DNA of 64,000 nt from JALRHH01 sp964590315 (GTDB taxonomy: Bacteria > Patescibacteriota > Saccharimonadia > Saccharimonadales > JALRHH01), in assembly GCA_964590315.1 (NCBI GenBank), contig CAZPVS010000003.1, positions 17,802 through 81,801 of the forward strand, written 5' to 3'. Shown one piece after another: positions 46,208 to 54,257 of the stretch (positions are counted from its first letter, which is position 1; every line of letters starts with the position of its first letter). Position numbers and translations under genes: made by a program. Below the pieces are notes generated by a model, which was given only the letters and a program-made list of their open reading frames with translations, was not told the DNA's origin and ran no database searches.

Positions 46208-47115
46208 TGGATTCATCCCGCTCAATCGTCTTCTTTGGAAGTGGTCCCGTTGCTGCAAAATCACTTGAACTCCTTTCTGAAAGTTTCACAATCGAGGCTG
46301 TCATTACAAAGCCCAAGCCTGCACATCATCGAGGCGATTTCCCCGTCTTGGTCAGTGCAGAAAGAAGAGATATCCCTGTATATACCGTATCAACACGAGT
46401 AGAACTGTCTGAACTGATCGCGACGAGCCCCTTCAAGAGCAAACTTGGCGTGCTCATCGACTTCGGCATAATTGTCGCGCAAGATGTCATTGATTATTTC
46501 CCCTCCGGCATACTCAATAGCCATTTCTCCATCCTGCCAGAATGGCGAGGTGCTGACCCTATTACATTTGCCATCTTAAGCGGCCAAGAAAGTACTGGTG
46601 TGACACTGATGTTCCTCGTAGAGGCAATGGACGAAGGTCCAATATATACCTACGGTGAACTACCTCTGGATGGGACGGAGACAACACCCATACTGACAGA
46701 TAAACTTATTGAACTGAGCGACAAGCTACTGAAGAAATCCCTACCGCACATACTTCCAGGTTCATTTTCAGTATCAGATCAGGATGTAACCAAACGCACC
46801 ACGAGCTACTCACGAAAGCTCACAAAAAATGATGGTATCATTGATTGGCAAAAATCAGCTGAAGTAATCGAACGTGAGGTTCGTGCATTTATTGACTGGC
46901 CGAAAAGCACAACCCGCTTGGCCAACAAGGATGTGATACTGACACATGTTCGTGTTGTGGGGGGCCATGGCGCTCCTGGCACCGCGAAGATTGTTGACAG
47001 AGAACTTCTCATCTACTGCGGTACTGATGCATTAGTGATTGAACGCCTCAAGCCAGCAGGCAAACAAGAAATGACCGGCACTTCTTTCATTGCCGGTCAT
47101 CATCATCTACTGTAA
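46207..47115 (+). CDS. fmt: Methionyl-tRNA formyltransferase
   Basis: 302 aa from the ATG at 46207, overlapping the def stop by one base; an in-frame ATG at 46195 adds four residues. Formylates Met-tRNAi with 10-formyl-THF. Seen: SIVFFGSGPVAAKSLELL in place of the usual FxGTPxFA, the catalytic block LNSHFSILPEWRGADPI (Asn-x-His), and TGVTLMFLVEAMDEGPI with the catalytic Asp; the C-terminal tRNA-binding domain starts near 200. fmt and def act as a pair on protein starts. Confidence 0.95.
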   Translation: MDSSRSIVFFGSGPVAAKSLELLSESFTIEAVITKPKPAHHRGDFPVLVSAERRDIPVYTVSTRVELSELIATSPFKSKLGVLIDFGIIVAQDVIDYFPSGILNSHFSILPEWRGADPITFAILSGQESTGVTLMFLVEAMDEGPIYTYGELPLDGTETTPILTDKLIELSDKLLKKSLPHILPGSFSVSDQDVTKRTTSYSRKLTKNDGIIDWQKSAEVIEREVRAFIDWPKSTTRLANKDVILTHVRVVGGHGAPGTAKIVDRELLIYCGTDALVIERLKPAGKQEMTGTSFIAGHHHLL

Positions 47116-47123
47116 GGATACAG

Positions 47124-47444
47124 TTACTGCGGCTGTTGAGAAGCAGCAACAATCTGAGGAGCGGTCGCTTTAATCTCAGTTTTCAGCTTTTCAAGTTCCT
47201 GAGCAACAACTTGCTTATAATCAGGGAAATTTGTTTCCAGCCATTTTAGTGCACCAGTCTCATCGTTCGCATCAATGAAGGATTCAAATTCATCAAGTTG
47301 TTCGTTCGTCATCTGTTGAGCAAGAGTCATGCCAACTCTCATCTCAAGCGTTTCGTAAATATGACCGAGCATTACTTTTTTATCCTCAGGTAGTAGGCTA
47401 CCGAGACCCAATTCTTGTAGTAGGTTATCGTCGAGTTTGAACAT
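47124..47444 (-). CDS. DUF5663-like small acidic protein
   Basis: 106 aa, acidic and helical: MFKLDDNLLQELGLGSLLP, then RVGMTLAQQMTNEQLDEFES. I recognise this as the type of small protein annotated DUF5663 in Saccharibacteria and other CPR; the match is from memory, so the name is tentative. No membrane segment. It is the last gene after rpsA-infB-(47469-48881), 24 nt downstream of the latter, and converges on fmt with only 8 nt between stops. Function unknown. Confidence 0.75.
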   Translation of the reverse strand: MFKLDDNLLQELGLGSLLPEDKKVMLGHIYETLEMRVGMTLAQQMTNEQLDEFESFIDANDETGALKWLETNFPDYKQVVAQELEKLKTEIKATAPQIVAASQQPQ

Positions 47445-47468
47445 AGCTGTGTAGAGACCTTTCTTGTG

Positions 47469-48881
47469 TTATTTTATCATCAGATACGCTATGGTGCCCA
47501 GGGTAATAATAACAAGTGCTGCCCAGAAGCCATTTTTTGCTGCCCGACGGTAGCTATCAGCCATCTGCCCATTCGGTGCCATGGGCAAGCCTTCTTCCGG
47601 ATAGTCCATCTGTTGCTGAAGCGCACGAGCTTGAGCCTCGCGGTGTTGCTCGCCAGCTTGTTTGGCCACTATTGCACCGACCGACACAGCACCCGCAGTA
47701 ACAGTTGAATCGTCCTTGACCTCATGGCTTCTTTCGAATGCCATCTCTACTGGCGCATCATGCTCAGCAGCATCTGCAACTTGCTCCATTATCTTGCGAG
47801 ACTCAACATCTGGTACATATTCTACTGCTGTTAGTTTCTCCTGCTGCGCTCTGGGGGAGACTTCAGGGGTCGTCCTGTTCCGCTCGTTCCTTGCTTGGAC
47901 AAGTGGTGCTTCAGGTGCAGGCAACGTTTCTCTGTTCGTTAGTGATGGTTGCGCTTCTTGTCGTGTGGGCATAATAGTCTGTGAACGTTCTGACGTTATT
48001 CCTCGTTCTTGTTTTAGGCGATTCAGCTGCTCCTGATTCTGCTGTACCAGTGAGCTAAGCTCTTGCTGGACTCGCTGTCCTTGCTTGGCCTCATGTTCAA
48101 TTTTAGTAACTTTAGTGGTAAATGCCTTCTCGATTCGGCGATCTGCCTTCTTTCGTGCCAAATACTCTAAACCCACCGCTGCGAGCGGTAATGCTGTGCC
48201 AACACCCCGTTCAATAACTACTTCTCTTTCAACGGAGTCTGTTTGATGATAGGGGGTAGTGTGTAGTTGGTCATGAGGAATTGTACGGTCCGCCTGTTGA
48301 ACAAGCATCGGAGGTACCGCATCCTCAGGGTTAAGCGCCCTATTATCTGGTGTTCGTATATCCTCAGGCTGATGAGAGGCTTCTGCACGTGTACGCAGTG
48401 GCGACTGTTGCTCGATTTCACCCTGCAAAATCTCCGCCCCCTGCTCCTCGCTGGTACTGCTCATACGATTACCATCCACATCGGTAGACTGGCCCTCTAG
48501 CAATTCCTCAGACGCACTCGGATGTAGTCCATCTCCTTGTTCCGTACGAATCAAACTATCGGAACTAACTGCTTCGCCGCGGGGCGTAGACTGCCATGCA
48601 AACCATACGTCAGGGTTAAATCGAGACGTGCTCTCACCTTTCGCTTCATGACCATCAGGTGGGGTTACGACGCTCTTAAAGACACTCCTGAAAAATTTCC
48701 GCCACTTCTTTGGCTTTTCATCTTCATCCGCGTCCTCTTCTTCGACTTCGTGGGTGTCACCAATTAATTCTCGACGACGGAGGAGGTACTGTGACAAAAA
48801 ATCACCCCCTCGTCGTTTCTTCGGAGAGGATTCGGTGTTTTTCCCGTCCTGTTCCGCAGGACCAACCTGACGATTTTCCAT
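47469..48881 (-). CDS. Tail-anchored coiled-coil protein of unknown function
   Basis: 470 aa from the ATG at 48881. The first 60 residues are charged (KKRRGGDFLSQYLLRRREL, a run of E/D near 45), and the middle is low-complexity and rich in Glu, Gln, Thr and Pro. Residues ~240-300 carry a coiled coil (HEAKQGQRVQQELSSLVQQN). The only membrane segment is at the C-terminus (GFWAALVIITLGTIAYLMIK, ending in Lys), so the protein is probably a cytoplasmic domain anchored by its tail. TATAAT at 48898-48893 may be an internal promoter. It follows infB by about 20 nt. I do not recognise the family. Confidence 0.75.
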   Translation of the reverse strand: MENRQVGPAEQDGKNTESSPKKRRGGDFLSQYLLRRRELIGDTHEVEEEDADEDEKPKKWRKFFRSVFKSVVTPPDGHEAKGESTSRFNPDVWFAWQSTPRGEAVSSDSLIRTEQGDGLHPSASEELLEGQSTDVDGNRMSSTSEEQGAEILQGEIEQQSPLRTRAEASHQPEDIRTPDNRALNPEDAVPPMLVQQADRTIPHDQLHTTPYHQTDSVEREVVIERGVGTALPLAAVGLEYLARKKADRRIEKAFTTKVTKIEHEAKQGQRVQQELSSLVQQNQEQLNRLKQERGITSERSQTIMPTRQEAQPSLTNRETLPAPEAPLVQARNERNRTTPEVSPRAQQEKLTAVEYVPDVESRKIMEQVADAAEHDAPVEMAFERSHEVKDDSTVTAGAVSVGAIVAKQAGEQHREAQARALQQQMDYPEEGLPMAPNGQMADSYRRAAKNGFWAALVIITLGTIAYLMIK

Positions 48882-48904
48882 AATCAATATATATTATATA
48901 ACTT

Positions 48905-50659
48905 TTAGAGAGTTCTTGCAATAACTTCTCTCGTGAAGAGCTCGATATGATCACCTATCTGAAGATCAACCCGTGAAGTTGTTGCCAAACTCATGCCACA
49001 CATTTCCCCTTCGAAGACCTCTTTCGCTTCTTGGGGACCTCGCTGGAGCTTGGTGATATTAACAGCGGCAAGAACTTCACCATCTCGAACAACCCGTGCG
49101 AGCGCTGGTGTGACTAACTTGCCTTTCGTCACTTCTCCACCGCAAATGATTTCGTTTTTTGTTGTCTTGAATACACCTTTCACGACAAGTCGGCCGAGGT
49201 CGGTTTCTACTACCTCTGGGGCAAGAAGTTTAGTTAATTCCTCTTTTGCATCATCGATAAGTTCATATATGACTTTGTATATCCGGACAGCGACCTTATC
49301 TCTGTTCGCAAGCTGCTTGATATTATTAGCCATCGTCACATTAAAACCGTACAGTATAGCGCCGCTAGAATGAGCCAAAGTAACATCATTCTCGCCAATA
49401 GCGCCCACGCCCGATCCCACCACTCGAATAGCGACTTCACTCGTATCGAGTGCCTTCAGGCTATCAATAACTGAGGTTAGAGAGCCTTGGACGTCTGCTT
49501 TTACAATGATGTTTAGTTCGTTTAGTTCGTTATTTCGATTAATGAGCCGGATGAGTTCATTACTGTTCATTTCAAGCCGACCGCTTGCTTTGACACGACC
49601 AGCATAGACTGCTGCTTGCTGACGAGCTGTTTTCTCATCTTTTACAAATTCAAATTCGTCCCCAAATTCGGGCAACTCTTTAAAGCCAGTAATTCGTACC
49701 GGGGTGGATGGAAGGGCCTCCTTGATGGGGATACCTTGTGTTGTTTCGAGATTACGAATACGGGCATACGTACCGCCAGCCACAATGAAATCGCTCGCGT
49801 GGAGTACTCCTGCTTCAACCAATGCTTCTGCAACAGCACCGCGGCCCTGCTCCATATGTGCCTCAATAATAAGACCCGTGGCCGGTACGTCGACATCAGC
49901 CTTTAGTTCCTCGACATCTGCAACGAGTAACACCATATCCAATAGCTCTTTAACACCGTGGCCGGTTTTCGCGGACACTTCTTGTACGACTGTGTCACCG
50001 CCCCATTCTTCTACAAGCAAATTCTGCTCAGCAAGTTGTTGCTTGACGCGGTTAGCATCGGCACCTTCTTTATCCATTTTGTTAATGGCAACGACAATCT
50101 TAACATTTGCTTTCCGCGCAAATCGAATCGCTTCAAGTGTTTGCGGCTTAATACCGTCATCACCCGCAACAACAATCACCACTAGATCTGTAAGTCGAGC
50201 ACCGTGCTCTCTGATAGCAGCGAATGCTTCATGCCCAGGTGTATCAAGAAATGTTATTTTGCGGTCACCGTGACTAATCTGATAGGCAGAAATGTGCTGG
50301 GTAATACCTCCTGCTTCACCTTTAGCAACCTGCGCGCCACGAATAGCATCCAGTAGGCTTGTCTTGCCGTGGTCGACATGTCCCATTACTGCAACCACCG
50401 GTGGGCGAGATTGCGCCTTGTCACTTGCCGTCTTCTTGACCCGGGGGGCAACTTCTTCGGCTTCTTTGTGCTTCAGCTCAATATCAAGCCCCAGCTCACC
50501 AACAATAATCTGAGCCGTATCAAAGTCGATACGCTCATTAACGGTTGCCATTACTCCATTCTTGAACAGCTCAGTTATAAGCTTAGTTACCGGCAGCATC
50601 AGCTTATCGGCGAGGTCACCGACGGTAGTCATATCTTCGATTTCAATTTGAGTCGCCAT
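48905..50659 (-). CDS. infB: Translation initiation factor IF-2 (short form)
   Basis: 584 aa, without the long N-terminal extension of most bacteria; a short IF2N-type piece (TVGDLADKLMLPVTKLI) opens it. GTPase that places fMet-tRNA on the 30S subunit. G1 GHVDHGKTS (about 92-100), G2/G3 GGITQHI and DTPGHEAF, G4 NKMDKEGA, G5 SAKTGHGV, then domains II-IV ending DLQIGDHIELFTREV. GAGGAAAGC precedes the ATG. It lies 50 nt downstream of rpsA; the usual nusA-infB-rbfA order is absent here. Confidence 0.97.
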   Translation of the reverse strand: MATQIEIEDMTTVGDLADKLMLPVTKLITELFKNGVMATVNERIDFDTAQIIVGELGLDIELKHKEAEEVAPRVKKTASDKAQSRPPVVAVMGHVDHGKTSLLDAIRGAQVAKGEAGGITQHISAYQISHGDRKITFLDTPGHEAFAAIREHGARLTDLVVIVVAGDDGIKPQTLEAIRFARKANVKIVVAINKMDKEGADANRVKQQLAEQNLLVEEWGGDTVVQEVSAKTGHGVKELLDMVLLVADVEELKADVDVPATGLIIEAHMEQGRGAVAEALVEAGVLHASDFIVAGGTYARIRNLETTQGIPIKEALPSTPVRITGFKELPEFGDEFEFVKDEKTARQQAAVYAGRVKASGRLEMNSNELIRLINRNNELNELNIIVKADVQGSLTSVIDSLKALDTSEVAIRVVGSGVGAIGENDVTLAHSSGAILYGFNVTMANNIKQLANRDKVAVRIYKVIYELIDDAKEELTKLLAPEVVETDLGRLVVKGVFKTTKNEIICGGEVTKGKLVTPALARVVRDGEVLAAVNITKLQRGPQEAKEVFEGEMCGMSLATTSRVDLQIGDHIELFTREVIARTL

Positions 50660-50709
50660 GCTTTCCTCGTCCTTTCTGGCATGCTGCCGGTTAAAAGCCT
50701 ACATTACGA

Positions 50710-51777
50710 TTATTTAGCGTCTTTGAGACTTAGTGCAATCTTACGGCCTTCGGTATCGATGTCGAGTACCTTGAATTTTTTCTTCTCATTCAGCTGGAAG
50801 ATTTTCTCTGGGTCAGCCCCTTCGTCATCAGACATCTCTGATACGTGCACAAGAGCCTCAACAGATGAACTCAACTGTACGAATGCACCAAATGGTGTAA
50901 TCCGCGTAACCTTGCCCTCTACAGTATCACCCTTGGTGAAGGCCTTAACTTCCTGGAGCCATGGGTCTTCGCTCATTTGCTTCAGGCTCAGGCTGAGACG
51001 ATCCTTGTCGATTGCAATAATCTTTGCCTCGACCGTCTGACCGTTCTTGACATAGTTGCGTGGATCTTCAACACGTTCCCAAGATATTTCAGAAATGTGT
51101 ATTAATCCTTCGATACCATCGACATTCACGAAAGCGCCAAAGTCAATAACACCAGTAACGACACCTTCCACCGTGTCCCCTACCTTGAGTTTTGCAAAGC
51201 GTGATGCCATGTCGTCTTTTACTGCTTCTTTCTCAGAGAAGATAAGCTTGTTATCTTTACGAGAGATGTCCAAAATACGGACACGAAGCTGCTTATTAGT
51301 GAGGGCATTCAGCTTTTGTAGGATTTCATCCTTATCAGCACCCGATACCCGTGGGTAATGTCCGGCAGCAAGCTGAGAAACAGGCAAGAAGCCTCGGATT
51401 CCTTCGAGCTCTACCAAAAGTCCACCACGGTTGGCATCGTAAGGAGTAATATCGATAATCTCTTGATCATCGAAGACTCGTTGCAACTCATCCCAACCAC
51501 GATCTTTTGCTGCACGACGCATACTCAAGAGCGCGTGCCCCTCGTCGAGTTCTGGGTCGACGATAGAAGTTACTATTGTCTGCCCCTCTTCGAGTTGTTG
51601 ACCATGACCAATCTCTCGGCGCATAACAACACCTACACCGTTGGCTCCTAGATCAACCCATACCTCGTTCTTTCGAACAGAGGTGACAACACCTTCTACG
51701 ACGTCGCCTGTTTTTAATTGTTGAATGTCACTCTGGGCGAGCAAGTCGTCCATCGTGATAGTACTTGATTCTGACAT
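50710..51777 (-). CDS. rpsA: 30S ribosomal protein S1 (four S1 domains)
   Basis: 355 aa with four OB-fold S1 repeats, near residues 20-85, 105-175, 193-262 and 279-350. The third and fourth are the most typical (VEGVVTGVIDFGAFVNVDGIEGLIHISEIS and VEGKVTRITPFGAFVQLSS). E. coli S1 has six. It binds mRNA and the 30S subunit. AAGGAGG sits at good spacing before the ATG at 51777. The leader carries a promoter and a terminator-like hairpin, described separately. First gene of a minus-strand unit rpsA-infB-47469-47124. Confidence 0.95.
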   Translation of the reverse strand: MSESSTITMDDLLAQSDIQQLKTGDVVEGVVTSVRKNEVWVDLGANGVGVVMRREIGHGQQLEEGQTIVTSIVDPELDEGHALLSMRRAAKDRGWDELQRVFDDQEIIDITPYDANRGGLLVELEGIRGFLPVSQLAAGHYPRVSGADKDEILQKLNALTNKQLRVRILDISRKDNKLIFSEKEAVKDDMASRFAKLKVGDTVEGVVTGVIDFGAFVNVDGIEGLIHISEISWERVEDPRNYVKNGQTVEAKIIAIDKDRLSLSLKQMSEDPWLQEVKAFTKGDTVEGKVTRITPFGAFVQLSSSVEALVHVSEMSDDEGADPEKIFQLNEKKKFKVLDIDTEGRKIALSLKDAK

Positions 51778-51806
51778 GTATTACATGCCTCCTTATAGAT
51801 GTATTT

Positions 51807-51850
51807 CCCTAAAAATACCAATAAGAGCATTCAGCCCTCATTGGTACTTT
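51807..51850 (-). promoter_or_regulatory. Terminator-like hairpin in the rpsA leader
   Basis: On the minus strand TACCAAT (51846-51840) pairs with ATTGGTA (51822-51816), extended by AAAG/TTTT, and is followed by TTTTT. The hairpin lies just after the predicted transcription start and before the rpsA Shine-Dalgarno, so it looks like an attenuator rather than a 3' terminator. It cannot serve the ROK gene, which starts beyond it on the other strand. Confidence 0.6.
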
Positions 51851-51864
51851 TGTGGTTATCATAG

Positions 51865-51893
51865 ATTATAGCCTGAAAACAGATAGAAAGCAA
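51865..51893 (-). promoter_or_regulatory. Promoter of rpsA
   Basis: -35 TTGCTT (51893-51888), 17-bp spacer, -10 TATAAT (51870-51865). The transcript would begin near 51858 and carry an ~80-nt leader. Confidence 0.75.
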
Positions 51894-51895
51894 AG

Positions 51896-51924
51896 ATGAC
51901 AAGTGTTGGCCATGGATGTACACT
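51896..51924 (+). promoter_or_regulatory. Promoter of the ROK-kinase gene (leaderless)
   Basis: -35 ATGACA (51896-51901), 17-bp spacer, -10 TACACT (51919-51924), 6 nt to the ATG at 51931. It lies back to back with the rpsA promoter, the two -35 boxes being 2 bp apart. Confidence 0.65.
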
Positions 51925-51930
51925 AAGGGT

Positions 51931-52740
51931 ATGTATGCAGCAGTCGATATTGGCGGCACAAAAACCCTCATCGCCACCTTCAACAAAGAGGGCGAGCCAA
52001 CTGAACAAATAAAGTTTCCGACTCCCCCAGATTATGGGGATTTTATCGAGGAGTTGGCCAATAACGTTGCTAAATTATCAACAAAAGAATTCGACCTTAT
52101 TGCTGTTGCGGCCCCAGGAAAAATCGATCACGGCCGAGGCTATCTTCTTGCGGGCGGTAATATACCCTGGAAAAATGTTCCACTTCAAGCTGATCTCGAA
52201 AAGAAATTTCACACCCCTGTAATCTTAGAAAATGATGCAAAAACAGCTGCCGTGGCTGAAGCTGTCGCAGCTGGATCAAACTATGAAACTGTCGTGTATA
52301 TCACGGTAAGCACCGGTATCGGTATCGGGGTATGTGTTAAAGGCAAACTAGATCATACGCTGCTTGATGCCGAGCCGGGAAAAATGATGGTGGAAGACAA
52401 TGACCGAATGGTGCCCTGGGAGTCCATTGCTTCAGGAAGATCGATTGTAGCAACCTATGGCAAACGAGCGAGCGACTTAGACGACCCTGAGGCATGGCAA
52501 CGCATTGCACACAATATCGCTAAAGGCCTACTCGCAATTATTGCCATTGTTCAGCCGGATCTTATCGTTTTTGGCGGGGGCGTAGGCAGTCATTTTGAGA
52601 AATTTGAACAGCCACTGCTTCAGGAATTACAAAAATACGAGAACCCGCTCGCCCCCACGCCACCGTTAAAAATGTCCACACACCCTGAAGAAGCTGTAAT
52701 TTATGGTTGTTATGAGCTTGCAAGACAGCGCACACAATAA
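51931..52740 (+). CDS. ROK-family sugar kinase
   Basis: 269 aa from the ATG at 51931 (MYAAVDIGGTKTL), chosen because a promoter places the transcript start next to it; the ATG at 51916 lies inside the -10 region. ATP-dependent kinase of the ROK type (glucokinase or related). Phosphate-1 DIGGTKT, LAGGNIPWKN, catalytic VILENDAKTAAVAEA with the Asp base, VSTGIGIGV, and FGGGVGSHFEKFE near the end. The CxCGxxGCxE zinc motif of many ROK proteins is absent, with PGKMMVEDND in its place, so the substrate is not certain. It overlaps the next gene by 38 nt. Confidence 0.88.
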   Translation: MYAAVDIGGTKTLIATFNKEGEPTEQIKFPTPPDYGDFIEELANNVAKLSTKEFDLIAVAAPGKIDHGRGYLLAGGNIPWKNVPLQADLEKKFHTPVILENDAKTAAVAEAVAAGSNYETVVYITVSTGIGIGVCVKGKLDHTLLDAEPGKMMVEDNDRMVPWESIASGRSIVATYGKRASDLDDPEAWQRIAHNIAKGLLAIIAIVQPDLIVFGGGVGSHFEKFEQPLLQELQKYENPLAPTPPLKMSTHPEEAVIYGCYELARQRTQ

Positions 52741-53242
52741 ACTACTCGGAAAAGTAGCTCCTTTTATCCCAGATGTCAGTTTTGTGTGCAGTACTGCTTT
52801 TTACTGGTCTCCTCAACGTCAGATAATTGGATATAGCCCACAATCTCTGGAGACCCCAGAAGGCGTCTGGTCGCTTATCCACGAGGTTGCTCATGCTAAC
52901 CTACAGCACCAGAACTATGAGAACGATTTTGAGCTGCTGCGCTTAGAAGTAGCTGCATGGCAACGAGCCAAAGAAATTGCGCAGTCAGTTGGTATTACAC
53001 TTGACGAGGACCACGTGCAGGATTGTCTCGATACATATCGAGATTGGCTCCATAAGCGGAGCACCTGCCCTACTTGTGGTAATGTCGGTTTACAGCATAC
53101 TTCGTCTACCTACCAATGCCATAATTGCCATTCGGCATGGACTGTGACAACAGCCCGCTTTTGTCGTCCCTACCGCAAGAAAAAGACCACCACGATAGAA
53201 AAATCGCTCAGCCCACCAACGGACCAAGCGACGTTTCATTAA
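52703..53242 (+). CDS. HEXXH metallopeptidase-like protein with C-terminal zinc ribbon
   Basis: 179 aa (176 if the ATG at 52712 is used). WSLIHEVAHANLQH (about 57-70) is a HEXXH zinc site with a further His, and LRLEVAAWQRA (about 80-90) supplies a possible third ligand Glu, the arrangement of gluzincin-type proteins such as IrrE/ImmA. Residues ~120-145 form a zinc ribbon (CPTCGN, CHNCHS). No signal peptide, so cytoplasmic. It overlaps the ROK gene by 38 nt, so the two are coupled. An IrrE/ImmA-like repressor-cleaving role is possible but unproven. Confidence 0.75.
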   Translation: MVVMSLQDSAHNKLLGKVAPFIPDVSFVCSTAFYWSPQRQIIGYSPQSLETPEGVWSLIHEVAHANLQHQNYENDFELLRLEVAAWQRAKEIAQSVGITLDEDHVQDCLDTYRDWLHKRSTCPTCGNVGLQHTSSTYQCHNCHSAWTVTTARFCRPYRKKKTTTIEKSLSPPTDQATFH

Positions 53243-53270
53243 AACAAGAGTGTGATTACTCTGCTTTTTT
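53243..53270. terminator. Bidirectional terminator between convergent genes
   Basis: AGAGT (53247-53251) / ACTCT (53258-53262) with TTTTTT on the plus side and TTGTTTT on the minus side. It lies between the stop of the HEXXH gene and the end of the KGG gene, overlapping the latter's stop. Confidence 0.6.
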
Positions 53271-53453
53271 GGTGCGACGACTAATGCGGCCGCCTTTTGC
53301 GCCTGCAAGTCGAGCTAACTCACGGTTAGCAAAGAAACCGCCAGTTCGACCCTTCTTGCCGCCCTGTGCACCGATCTTTGCGTAAAAGTCAGCACCATAT
53401 TTTGCTTTGTTAGTTGTTGCGGCAGCTTTGCCGCCAGCTTTCGTTCCTGCCAT
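53256..53453 (-). CDS. KGG-motif (stress-induced, YciG-like) small protein
   Basis: 65 aa from the ATG at 53453; GGGAGG lies 8 nt upstream, while the longer frame from 53498 has no site. Glycine- and lysine-rich with repeats of the KGG type: AGTKAGGKAAATTNKAKYG, KIGAQGGKKGRTGGFF and LAGAKGGRISRR. Such proteins in other bacteria are general-stress proteins; in CPR genomes they are often abundant and may bind nucleic acid. The function here is inferred only. Confidence 0.85.
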   Translation of the reverse strand: MAGTKAGGKAAATTNKAKYGADFYAKIGAQGGKKGRTGGFFANRELARLAGAKGGRISRRTKKAE

Positions 53454-53486
53454 TGTATTGGCCTCCCAAATTAATTTAGAGAAATA

Positions 53487-53532
53487 AAAAGAGAGCATTC
53501 CGGTTGGTTATACGGAATCGCCCTCTCTTTTT
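53487..53532 (-). terminator. Terminator after the 204-aa membrane protein gene
   Basis: Two-part stem: AAAGAGAG / CTCTCTTT (53488-53494, 53523-53530) with an inner ATTCCG / CGGAAT (53497-53502, 53513-53518). T-runs on both sides make it probably bidirectional. Confidence 0.75.
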
Positions 53533-53596
53533 TATTTCTTCTTTCGAAGATATAAAAATAGTATCATACTATTGCTTATATGTCAATAAGCTTCTG

Positions 53597-54211
53597 CTAA
53601 TTCGTTGTAGGAGGTGGGGAGGTGTTCTGCTGAGGAGTTAGCGTCACCACGGCCACAACCTTATTGGAACTCGGTCGATACACGACAACCTTACGAGACT
53701 TCGCAAAAAAAAGCATCTTATCACCATCCCTGACATCAGCCAGTACCGCATTATCTTTTTTAACCTTTTCGGCGTCAGATACATTAGCCACTGTTGGCAA
53801 CTCATTCAATGGCAATTCCACAAACTTGCTCACTGCTTCGTAGTATTTCTCTGATTCAGATCGCGTAGCGTCAGTAGCCCCAAGGGTTTGAGGCATCTCA
53901 TTACTATTGCTCCTGCTTATAAATACAGCGGCCGTGAAAAGTACCAGCAGACACCCAACAGCTGCAAAGGCTAAGGCGCGCATAGAAACGGTTACGCTCC
54001 TCTTGGTTGGAGTATGTGCTTCTGATGTCTGTGGAACAGCCACAGCGGTTGGAAGGGGCTCAGAAGCCCCAACGGGTATCGGTTTTGAGGTCTGAGTTGG
54101 GGAGGCCATCTGTTCTGCTGCCTTTAGCACGGGCGTACTTTCCGCTACAAGCTCAGCGGGATATTCAATAACCTTCGGTTCGGCTGGCATTTTGACTCGT
54201 ACGCGTGGCAC
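53597..54211 (-). CDS. Single-pass membrane protein of unknown function
   Basis: 204 aa from a GTG start (54211) with AGGGG just upstream. Residues 1-72 are Pro/Thr/Ala-rich and cytoplasmic; the membrane segment is at about 76-99 (ALAFAAVGCLLVLFTAAVFI). An exterior domain of ~100 residues has NAVLADVRDGDKMLFFAKSR and VVYRPSSNKVVAVVTL: alternating strands, not identified. It starts 46 nt downstream of the giant S74 gene, so it may be co-transcribed with it. Confidence 0.7.
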   Translation of the reverse strand: MPRVRVKMPAEPKVIEYPAELVAESTPVLKAAEQMASPTQTSKPIPVGASEPLPTAVAVPQTSEAHTPTKRSVTVSMRALAFAAVGCLLVLFTAAVFISRSNSNEMPQTLGATDATRSESEKYYEAVSKFVELPLNELPTVANVSDAEKVKKDNAVLADVRDGDKMLFFAKSRKVVVYRPSSNKVVAVVTLTPQQNTSPPPTTN

Positions 54212-54257
54212 AGTCCCCTCTTCTTTCCGCTTATTCTATAGGGCACATTGTACTGGC

